Origin: Mycobacterium sp.
GTDB lineage: Bacteria; Actinomycetota; Actinomycetes; Mycobacteriales; Mycobacteriaceae
Length of the DNA: 5,257 nt
Reading direction: 5' to 3'
NCBI GenBank assembly: GCA_025965815.1
Contig: JAOPWF010000413.1
Coordinates: 1 to 5,257 of the forward strand
The translations under genes were made by a program, and so were the position numbers. Each line of letters begins with the position of its first letter. The first letter of the stretch is position 1. Shown piece after piece: positions 1-5,072 of the stretch. The notes beneath the pieces were generated by a model that was given only the letters and a program-made list of their open reading frames with translations, did no database searches and was not told where the DNA came from.

Positions 1-143
1 CGCTGAAATGTCTGTACCTGGTGACCCGATCGCTGGACCCGACCGGCGTTGGCAGGGCACGATGGACGGTGCGGTGGAAACCAGCGCTCAACGCGTTCGC
101 GATCACCTTCGGCGACCGATTCCCGGCGGCCGAGACCTACTGA
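1..143 (+). CDS. IS256-family (mutator) transposase, C-terminal fragment
   Basis: The frame is open from the left edge and ends at TGA 141-143, giving 46 complete residues. It reads LKCLYLVTRSLDPTG, then RARWTVRWKPALNAFAITF, then GDRFPAAETY. The pattern RW-x(4)-W-x(2)-ALN-x-FAI-x-FGDR is the typical end of IS256/mutator-family DDE transposases, which move their IS through a circular intermediate. The DDE catalytic residues and most of the protein lie outside the window, so activity cannot be judged. The C-terminus itself looks undamaged, and the IS inverted repeat follows directly. An alternative start at 8 in another frame gives a protein with no family resemblance and is a shadow. The family call is fairly sure; the exact IS name is not. 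Confidence 0.75.
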   Translation, partial: LKCLYLVTRSLDPTGVGRARWTVRWKPALNAFAITFGDRFPAAETY

Positions 144-180
144 TGGAAACCGCCGGAAACACCGTTAGCGAGATAGTCCC
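1..180 (+). mobile_element. Right end of an IS256-family insertion sequence
   Basis: This is the transposase 3' end plus a short non-coding tail. The tail at 145-180 contains GGAAACACCGTTAGCGAGAT and ends in AGTCCC, which from memory resembles the terminal inverted repeat of actinobacterial IS256-type elements (outward end GGGACTATCTCGCTAACGGT). I place the boundary at about 180 because the neighbouring haemophore reading frame stops resembling its family there. GCGGACGC at 181-188 would be the 8-base target duplication typical of the family, but the other end of the IS is outside the window, so this cannot be confirmed. Confidence 0.6.
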
Positions 181-461
181 GCGGACGCCGCTATAAGACG
201 GGCAATCTGCGCTATGCGGGACAGGATGCCCCGTAGGTCGTAGTACTCCTGCGGATTGCCGGTGAAGTAACCGCACACGTTGGCCTCCGCCTGCGGACGC
301 GGCTGATGGGCTGCGGCGGTCAGCACCTGGTCGGCGCCAGGGTGGTTGGCGAGGTACTGGCGCGACGAGCCCGTGACCGAGCTGACGGTGTTCGCCACGC
401 CGCCAGTGCTGCACTGGTCGGGCGCCGCGGACGCCGTCGGTGCGGCAATGGTTGCTGTGCG
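165..461 (-). pseudogene. Haemophore-like (MHB family) secreted protein, truncated at both ends
   Basis: On the minus strand, the frame running from 461 to TAA at 167-165 gives TIAAPTASAAPDQCSTGGVA, followed by NTVSSVTGSSRQYLANHPGA, DQVLTAAA and then PQEYYDLRGIL. This matches the mycobacterial haem-binding/haemophore-related family: the end of a signal peptide (ASA-A cleavage), a first Cys just after it, then the SxVxGxxxxYLxxHP and YFxxNPxxxxDLRGI motifs. The start of the signal peptide is missing, because TGA at 464-462 interrupts the frame and no start codon follows it before the signal-peptide end; GTG at 398 lies inside the mature domain. The other end is also lost: after about 181 the frame enters the IS end and stops, so the C-terminal segment with the second conserved Cys is absent. 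The residue before GYF in ANVCGYF is an unusual Cys. No product is expected. Confidence 0.65.
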
Positions 462-462
462 T

Positions 463-945
463 CATGGTGTCGGGGCCGAGGTGGTGTTCGGCGGCGGATC
501 CGACAGCGTCGAGGTACATGTCGGCGCAGCGCGCCAGGCGGCCGACCGCGTCGGCGGCGCGGCGCGCCTCGGTGGTCGCCGAGGTCTGCGCGCCGTCGCG
601 AGCCAGGATGGCGGTCAGCACGTCGACCGCGGTCTGCGGGTGCGTCGCCTTCGGGGTCAGGACGCGGTGCGGGTCGGCTTCGGCGGTGCTGAAGTAGATC
701 TCGTTGCGGTGCCGCACATGCCCACCTCGTCGACCAGCAGCGTGCTGGCGTCGATGTGGGCGAACCAGGTGCGGGCGGCGTCGTCGACGGATTGGCCGTC
801 GCGGTCTTCGGCGGCGGTGTCACCGGTGGCGAGGTGCACGTATTTCGCGACGGTGTCGGTGGTGGCGGCCCGATCGGCGAGCAGCACCTCGGCGGCGGCC
901 GCGGTGAGCGCCGCGGTGGTGGCATCGGTGCGCCCCGGATCCTCC
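463..945 (-). pseudogene. MobF-type conjugative relaxase/helicase (TraA/TrwC-like) remnant
   Basis: Two pieces in different frames are recognisable. The first (about 945-708) reads ATTDTVAKYVHLATGD and then HIDASTLLVDEVGMCGT. LLVDE-x-G-M is a Walker B motif as in the RecD-like helicase half of MobF relaxases. The second (717-463) reads RHRNEIYFSTAEADPHRVLT, then PKATHPQTAVDVLTAILARD, then ADMYLDAVGSAAEHHLGP. It resembles the end of the helicase (motif VI, normally TRGR-x-x-N) and the region following it. In an intact protein these pieces are separated by a few hundred residues, so an internal deletion with a frame change has joined them near 708-717. The relaxase domain with its catalytic Tyr and the Walker A motif are absent. 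The remnant runs into the haemophore signal peptide at about 463. Such proteins nick and unwind DNA for conjugation; this copy cannot. Identification rests on recalled family patterns. Confidence 0.55.
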
Positions 946-1071
946 TCCGGCCCGCAAGTGAAGTCGAGACACCAGCCGTCAGATCTCGCACGCGAGCCCT
1001 TGCCGTTGTGCATCGTTCGTCGATGACGGCGGGGGTGCGCGGGCACGGTCCGGGGGAGGAGTATGCGAGGG
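946..1071 (+). other. Upstream region of the flotillin operon
   Basis: Between the relaxase remnant and the first operon gene I see no convincing coding sequence. The promoter for the operon should lie here or inside the remnant. A weak candidate is TTGCCG at 1000-1005 with ATGACG at 1023-1028 (17-base spacing), but the second box does not fit the mycobacterial TANNNT consensus. I do not call it as a promoter. Confidence 0.3.
1052..1061 (+). promoter_or_regulatory. Strong Shine-Dalgarno for the NfeD-like gene
   Basis: GGGGGAGGAG is purine-rich and complementary to the 16S 3' end. It sits only 1-3 bases before ATG 1063 but about 10 bases before ATG 1072, which favours the second start. Confidence 0.55.
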
Positions 1072-1296
1072 ATGGGTGACGTCGCGATGGTCGGGCGCAT
1101 CGGGTCGTTGATGGTGGCGACCCGCGGCGACGGCGGTGCTGGAGAGGTCCTGCTCACCGTGCGGGGCACCCAGGAGGCTTATCTCGCCTGGTCTGAGGAG
1201 CCCTTGCCGAAGGGCACCGAGGTTTTGGTGATCAGCGTACGAGGTCCGCGGACAGTACAGGTCGAGCCGTGGACCGGCGGGAACTTTTCAACGTAG
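1072..1296 (+). CDS. Small NfeD-like/OB-fold protein paired with flotillin
   Basis: The protein has 74 residues and begins MGDVAMVGRIGSLMVATRGD. Its core (about residues 6-68) has VGRxG, then GEVLLTVRGTQEAYLAW, PLPKGTEVLVISVRGPRTVQ and VEPW. The pattern of a glycine-rich start, alternating strands, KGTxVxVxxVRG and a final V-x-V resembles the soluble C-terminal OB domain of NfeD proteins. The usual NfeD membrane helices and any protease domain are absent, so this is a minimal, apparently cytosolic version. Genes for NfeD proteins are commonly next to flotillin/SPFH genes (for example yuaF-yuaG in Bacillus subtilis), and here the flotillin start follows 40 bases downstream on the same strand, implying one operon. 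Inferred role: partner or modulator of the flotillin. ATG 1063 (three residues longer) is possible but too close to the ribosome binding site; ATG 1087 is a third option. Confidence 0.75.
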   Translation: MGDVAMVGRIGSLMVATRGDGGAGEVLLTVRGTQEAYLAWSEEPLPKGTEVLVISVRGPRTVQVEPWTGGNFST

Positions 1297-1324
1297 ACAG
1301 CTTGAACATCCAGCACGACTATCC

Positions 1325-1330
1325 AAGGAG
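1325..1330 (+). promoter_or_regulatory. Shine-Dalgarno fixing the TTG start of the flotillin
   Basis: AAGGAG lies six bases before TTG 1337. There is no ATG or GTG in frame nearby before residue 13, and the family begins at this point (FGYRVPAP), so the rare TTG start is well supported. Confidence 0.7.
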
Positions 1331-1336
1331 CCCAAC

Positions 1337-2476
1337 TTGTTCGGCTACAGAGTGCCCGCACCCGACCAGGCGATGCTGATCAGCGGCGGTCGCGCCGCGG
1401 GCAATGCCCCGTTCCGGGTGGTGACCGGCCATGGCGCGTTCATCATGCCGCTTTTCCGCAAGGTTCGATTTCTCACGTTGGCGATGTGTGAGGCAGAGGT
1501 CGCGGAAAAGTGCGTCACCCAGCAAGGCATCACGTTGAACGTGCGAGCGGTCATCGCCTTCAAGGTAGGTAACGACGACGAAAGCGTCGTCAGTGCCGGG
1601 CAACGGTTTTTGTCCGACCAGAACCAGATGGCGGTGCTGACCGGCCGGATCTTCGCCGGTCATCTGCGTTCGATCATCGGGTCGATGACCGTAGAGCAGA
1701 TAATCAAGGAACGGCAGAAGCTGGCGACTGAAGTTCTCGACGGCTCGAAGGAAGAAATGATCAAGATCGGGCTCACCGTCGATGCGCTGCAGATCCAGTC
1801 CATCGACGACGGCTCCCTCGGGTACATCCTGGCGATGTCCGCGCCGCACAACGCCGCCATTCAGCAGCAGGCCCAGATCGCTCAGGCCAGGGCCAATCAG
1901 GCAGCGGCCGAGGCCGAGCAGGAATCGAAACGCAATCAGGCCGAGTTCGCCCGGCAGACGGCGATCGTGCAGGCGCAGTACAAGGCTGAAATTGATAAAG
2001 CTCAGGCCGAGGCGGGGCAGGCCGGACCGCTGGCTCAGGCGCAGGCCCAGCGCGAAGTTCTCGCGATGCGGACCGAACTGGCGCAACGCGCGGCGGAACT
2101 GCGTCAGCAGGAGCTGGTCTCGGAGGTCGTCAAGCCGGCCGAGGCGGAGGCCGAGCGGGTGCGGATCCTCGCGGTCGCCGACGCGGAGAAGATGAAGATC
2201 CAGGCTGAGGCGGCGGCCTCGCACAACCGGGTGGCCCTGGATCGGATGCTGATCGACCAGCTACCCGACATCGTGAAGCAGGCCGCCCAGGGTTTGTCAG
2301 GGGCGAACCTGACCGTTCTCAACGGTGCCGACGGCCTGAGCGAGATCGCCACCGGCTTGGTCGGGCAGGGTCTGGCCATCTTCGATTCGCTGCGTGGCGG
2401 TTTCGGTCAACCCGCGCCCGCCGACGGGGACGGGCACCTCGGTCTGGACGCACCGCCCAATGGTCGGGGTGAGTAG
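1337..2476 (+). CDS. Flotillin-like SPFH/band 7 domain protein
   Basis: The protein has 379 residues and starts at TTG. Residues about 5-175 form an SPFH (band 7) domain: PAPDQAMLISGGRAAG, FRVVTGHGAFIMPLFRKVRF, ITLNVRAVIAFKVGND, LTGRIFAGHLRSIIGSMTVE and IKIGLTVDALQIQSIDD. Residues about 172-300 are rich in Ala, Gln, Glu and Arg (AQARANQAAAEAEQ, KPAEAEAERVRILAVADAEK), the long coiled coil that drives flotillin oligomerisation. Residues 300-353 (LDRMLIDQLPDIVKQAAQGL, then NLTVLNGADGLSEIATGL) are the conserved flotillin C-terminus. A short Gly/Pro/Asp-rich tail follows. Flotillins scaffold ordered membrane microdomains. No N-terminal transmembrane helix is visible, unlike Bacillus FloT, so membrane contact would have to use hydrophobic patches in the SPFH domain or a partner. 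It lies 40 bases after the NfeD-like gene, a classic flotillin pairing. The gene is full length, with no damage seen. Confidence 0.9.
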   Translation: MFGYRVPAPDQAMLISGGRAAGNAPFRVVTGHGAFIMPLFRKVRFLTLAMCEAEVAEKCVTQQGITLNVRAVIAFKVGNDDESVVSAGQRFLSDQNQMAVLTGRIFAGHLRSIIGSMTVEQIIKERQKLATEVLDGSKEEMIKIGLTVDALQIQSIDDGSLGYILAMSAPHNAAIQQQAQIAQARANQAAAEAEQESKRNQAEFARQTAIVQAQYKAEIDKAQAEAGQAGPLAQAQAQREVLAMRTELAQRAAELRQQELVSEVVKPAEAEAERVRILAVADAEKMKIQAEAAASHNRVALDRMLIDQLPDIVKQAAQGLSGANLTVLNGADGLSEIATGLVGQGLAIFDSLRGGFGQPAPADGDGHLGLDAPPNGRGE

Positions 2477-2656
2477 CCGCAATTCGGGATATGCTGCCGG
2501 GACCAACGCTGGCGTGCGCCGGCGTGGCGTGCGGCTGGTGTCTCGGAGTGGCATGTCACGCACAAGCTTTGGGCCGTGCATCGCATCGATGAACTGGGGT
2601 CTGGCCGCCGACGAGGGCGCTGCGGCCAGGCGCGAAGATGGTGCCCTTGATCGTTT
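2477..2656. other. Intergenic region between convergent genes
   Basis: These 180 bases separate the flotillin stop from the stop of the lipoprotein gene on the other strand. Apart from one GC-rich inverted repeat (2601-2629), I see no coding signal. Small overlapping frames on both strands have no recognisable products. Confidence 0.4.
2601..2629. terminator. Possible bidirectional terminator hairpin
   Basis: CTGGCCGC (2601-2608) and GCGGCCAG (2622-2629) are perfect eight-base inverted arms around a 13-base loop, placed between two convergent genes. No T-run follows on either strand. That is usual for putative mycobacterial terminators but weakens the call. It is nearer the lipoprotein stop (28 bases away) than the flotillin stop (124 bases). 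Confidence 0.4.
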
Positions 2657-3142
2657 TCAGCCGCTGGCGACAGCTGCACCCGGCATCGCGAAACATCGGA
2701 CTGAATTCGTCATGACCAGCACCTCTTTGACGGTTGTGCTGTCGATGCCGTTGAAGTCGAACTGGTGCATCTGCTGACCCGGGTCGATGTCGGCGCTTTG
2801 GGAAAGGTCGGTACCATCTTTTTGGCGTACCACAGCGGTGACGTGGTCGGGTCCGGCGCTCCAGTAGAACAGCGATATGCCATCACCGGCGGAGCTGATA
2901 TTCCACCCGTCGAATGGGTGACAGGGCGGGTTGCCATCCGCGTCGGGCGGCGGCGTGATGGACGGGAGGCCGGCGCCCGCCTTGCCCGGTCCCAGATTCG
3001 AGGCGCGGGCCAGGGTAGTGGTGGACGCAACTACCGGCGCTGTCGCTGGCCCGGCGGTATGGCTGTCCGCGCTCGCGCCGCACGCCGCGACGGTGAGCGC
3101 GGCACCCAATACCGGCGCCAAGCGGAGCAATATTCCGCCCAT
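2657..3142 (-). CDS. Putative secreted lipoprotein, function unknown
   Basis: The protein has 161 residues and starts MGGILLRLAPVLGAALTVAA, followed by the lipobox Cys21 (VAAC), so it is probably exported and lipid-anchored. A low-complexity Ala/Thr/Pro linker (about 22-66) precedes a compact domain (about 67-155): PCHPFDGWNISSAGDGISLF, YWSAGPDHVTAVVRQKDGTD, QQMHQFDFNGIDSTTVKEVL, VMTNSVRCFAMPG. Cys74 and Cys150 bracket the domain and could form a disulfide. I recognise no named family; the layout is that of small mycobacterial surface lipoproteins. ATG 3181 would add 13 residues with an acidic start that suits a signal peptide poorly, so I prefer ATG 3142, which also fits a leaderless promoter. 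It converges on the flotillin operon and lies 431 bases downstream of the GAF-ANTAR gene on the same strand. Confidence 0.7.
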   Translation of the reverse strand: MGGILLRLAPVLGAALTVAACGASADSHTAGPATAPVVASTTTLARASNLGPGKAGAGLPSITPPPDADGNPPCHPFDGWNISSAGDGISLFYWSAGPDHVTAVVRQKDGTDLSQSADIDPGQQMHQFDFNGIDSTTVKEVLVMTNSVRCFAMPGAAVASG

Positions 3143-3573
3143 GACAATTAAGTACCCAGGCGCAATCCCATCAAACGGCATTCCCGCAGGTTGTGCAGCT
3201 CTTCGGTGGACCGCCGGTCAATCGGGCCGGCTGCGATGCCCGGAGTTGTCATCGCACATCACCGTGGACCTCGCTACGCCAATTCGGCGATGTGCATCGC
3301 CATCTGGCGCCGCTGGCCGCTGCCAAGTAAGCACGGATTCCGGCCAGTCGGATTTATGGGTGTCACCCGTGACGACATGAGTTCGCTGTCGGGGAGTCCG
3401 GGAAGGGGGAAAAGGGCTGCAGGGGCCGGCGTGTGGCCGTTGTATAGGTCCAAGACCAGCGCCCCCGCAGGTCGGCATTGGCCCGATGCAGCTCATGAAA
3501 CGTCCGATGGGCCTGAGGCTTCACCGAAGCGGCTGGCGTCGCCACCAGCGCCTCGTTCGGACGCCCACGCCGT
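3143..3573. other. 431-base stretch without a convincing gene
   Basis: Frames are open on both strands: plus 3191-3577, minus 3496-3218 and minus 3545-3363. All three translations are rich in Arg, Pro, Ser and Ala with no domain, signal peptide or family resemblance, and none has a good ribosome binding site. The minus-strand frame through HRTFHELHRANADLRG is the most protein-like patch and could be a decayed gene fragment, but I cannot name it. A GGGGAGTCCGGGAAGGGGGA purine-rich run is at 3391-3410. The leader and promoter of the lipoprotein gene should be at its low end. Confidence 0.35.
3149..3154 (-). promoter_or_regulatory. Possible -10 box giving a leaderless lipoprotein mRNA
   Basis: On the minus strand TACTTA ends six bases before ATG 3142, so transcription would begin at or next to the A of the start codon. 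No Shine-Dalgarno precedes this ATG. Leaderless mRNAs are common in mycobacteria. The hexamer lacks the final T of TANNNT and no clear -35 box is seen at 16-18 bases, so the call is weak. Confidence 0.3.
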
Positions 3574-4464
3574 CTAAAGGTGGTCCGGCCGAACCTGATG
3601 AGCCGCCGGCAGGTCGACTGCTGCGCTATGCAAGCTGGTTGGCGGTTCTTCGGGGTCAGGTGTGCTGACTTGATGGACGAGTTTGACGGCTACCGTGTGC
3701 AGGGGGACATTGGTTGCCTGCGATTCGCGCCGGAGCATGTCAAAGGCTTTCTCGGCGTCGATACCATGCATCGCCATCAGCATGCCTTTTGCCTGCTCGA
3801 TCGGGGCGCGGGTGTCTAGGGCACGTTGAATGGAGTCGGCGACGTCGCGGGCGGACCTGTAGCGAGCGAAGTCACCAATTGTTCGCGACACCGTGGTGGT
3901 CAGCAGTTCAAGAATCTCCTCGTCAACGGTGTCGAACGCTGCGCGAGCGCGGCCGTACAGGTTAAACGACCCCAATGATCGTTCGCTGGTGGCCAGGGGC
4001 GCCGCCAGAAAGCTCAGAATTCCGTCGTGTCGCGCCGCCGCGGCGAATCGTGGCCACCGGTGAACGGCATGGTCGGCGTCGACCAGCACGATCTTCCCTG
4101 TGCGTGCGGCTTCTAAGCAGGGGCCGTCACCGGCGTCGTACTGCTCACTGTCGACCAGGAGGGTGCGCCGGTCAGTGTGTACTGCTGTATAAGTTCGCCC
4201 ACCTAAGTCGATGGTGACGCCGACACAATCGGCGTCACCTATCGCGTCGCGAGCGATGTCCACGACCCGCTGCAGCAGGCTCAGCAGGTCATATTCGTCG
4301 GTGATACTACGCCCCGCGCTGACGAGCATCTCACCGAGGGCGGTGGGTGTTACTTGATCAACGGCGGCGGCGGCGATCGCCGCGTCGCCGGCTTCTTCGC
4401 TGGGCTGATCAGCGGTGTCGGCGGAGATGGACTCGTCGGTCCGCTCGTCGTTGTCATGGTTCAT
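3574..4464 (-). CDS. GAF-ANTAR domain regulator (putative RNA-binding antiterminator)
   Basis: The protein has 296 residues. A disordered acidic N-terminus (1-40) is followed by a GAF sensor domain (about 57-200), with YDAGDGPCLEAARTGKIVLV at 109-128, SFLAAPL at 151-157 and GSFNLYGRARAAFD at 165-178. An ANTAR domain follows (about 208-266), with IEQAKGMLMAMHGIDAEKAF at 222-241 and LRRESQATNVPLHTVAVKLV at 244-263. The A-x-G-M-L motif and the spaced three-helix pattern are diagnostic. ANTAR proteins bind paired hairpins in mRNA leaders and prevent termination; the GAF domain presumably senses a small ligand, redox state or light. The 30-residue C-terminal tail has no domain. I choose ATG 4464 because the alternative GTG 4482 adds six residues and has no ribosome binding site; the site for 4464 is also weak. 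It is divergent from a broken histidine kinase, so it may be an orphan regulator. It looks intact. Confidence 0.88.
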   Translation of the reverse strand: MNHDNDERTDESISADTADQPSEEAGDAAIAAAAVDQVTPTALGEMLVSAGRSITDEYDLLSLLQRVVDIARDAIGDADCVGVTIDLGGRTYTAVHTDRRTLLVDSEQYDAGDGPCLEAARTGKIVLVDADHAVHRWPRFAAAARHDGILSFLAAPLATSERSLGSFNLYGRARAAFDTVDEEILELLTTTVSRTIGDFARYRSARDVADSIQRALDTRAPIEQAKGMLMAMHGIDAEKAFDMLRRESQATNVPLHTVAVKLVHQVSTPDPEEPPTSLHSAAVDLPAAHQVRPDHL

Positions 4465-4529
4465 GACCGTTAACTGTCCCACGAGTGTGCGTCGCCCGGG
4501 CGCCGTCGCCTGATGCCGTCGCCATTACC

Positions 4530-4543
4530 GATTCACGATTCAC
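4530..4543 (+). repeat. Tandem 7-base repeat in the divergent intergenic region
   Basis: GATTCAC occurs twice back to back, upstream of the GAF-ANTAR gene. It could be part of an operator or may be chance; nothing else supports a function. Confidence 0.3.
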
Positions 4544-4610
4544 GCACGGCGCCTTGGGCCACTGACCAGTAGACAGCGGTATATGTACTCCCGACGATCG
4601 TATACACCCC

Positions 4611-5072
4611 GGAAGGGCCGGCCGCGCCGCCCGGATGGACAGCTTCGAGAATGCTGCAGGCTCCGTCGCCGCACGCTTGCGTGATGTGGGCCCCCGTGTG
4701 GCGGTGGGCGCGCCCATTGTCGTCGACGGCCGCCGGTGGGGTGCGGCAGTCGTTGGGTCGAGACCAGAGCCCCTGCCGCCCGACACCGAGGCGCGGGTTG
4801 GGGACTTTGCGGATCTGGTCGCGACCGCGATTGCCAACGCCCAGGCCCACGCGGAACTTACCGCGTCTCGCGCCCGGATCGTGGCGGGCGCCGATGATGC
4901 GCGACGGCGTTTCGAACGCGATCTGCACGACGGCGCCCAACAGCGCCTGGTCTCACTCGGGCTCGTGCTGCGCGCCGCGGAGGCGTCGGCGCCGCCCGAA
5001 CTGGACCCGCTCAAGGAACAGATTTCTCACCTCGTTACAACTGTGGCCGCGGTTTCGAAGGACCTACGGTAG
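4611..5072 (+). pseudogene. GAF/HisKA_3 sensor histidine kinase, truncated at both ends
   Basis: Numbered from ATG 4635, which is internal to the family, there are 145 residues. Residues 1-70 are the second half of a GAF domain (MDSFENAAGS, then VAVGAPIVVDGRRWGAAVVG, then DTEARVGDFADLVATAIANA). Residues 86-115 are the HisKA_3 dimerisation and phosphoacceptor helix, with ARRRFERDLHDGAQQRLVSL and phospho-acceptor His98. Family members continue with a second HisKA_3 helix and a HATPase_c domain; here the frame ends at TAG 5070-5072 right after VSKDLR, so the kinase cannot hydrolyse ATP. Family resemblance extends upstream of the ATG through GRAGRAAR to about 4611 and then stops; TGA at 4563-4565 closes the frame, so the N-terminal half is missing too. 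Intact relatives are NarL-type two-component kinases that sense through GAF domains. At most it could make a stable dimerisation fragment. No ribosome binding site supports ATG 4635. Confidence 0.75.

Noticed and set aside
103..717. Minus-strand 204-codon frame as one intact protein
   Set aside because: Only its first 85 or so residues resemble a relaxase; the rest is an out-of-frame reading of the haemophore and IS end.
346..1026. Long open frame on the plus strand (226 codons) and overlapping plus-strand frames at 306-692, 440-697 and 756-1079
   Set aside because: Their translations are Arg/Gly/Val-rich with no family resemblance and lie antisense to the recognisable relaxase and haemophore pieces; they are GC-driven shadows.
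1319..2224. 301-codon minus-strand frame
   Set aside because: It is antisense to the clear flotillin gene, and its Leu/Arg/Asp/His-rich translation has no recognisable domain.
2510..2545. Repeated GGCGTGCG units downstream of the flotillin
   Set aside because: Only two short copies at irregular spacing in GC-rich sequence; expected by chance.
3191..3577. 128-codon plus-strand frame in the gene-poor stretch
   Set aside because: No ribosome binding site, signal peptide or domain, and it would overlap the stop of the GAF-ANTAR gene; composition is that of chance open frame.
4454..5014. 186- and 135-codon minus-strand frames over the kinase fragment
   Set aside because: Ser/Arg/Ala-rich antisense readings of the GAF/HisKA_3 sequence.
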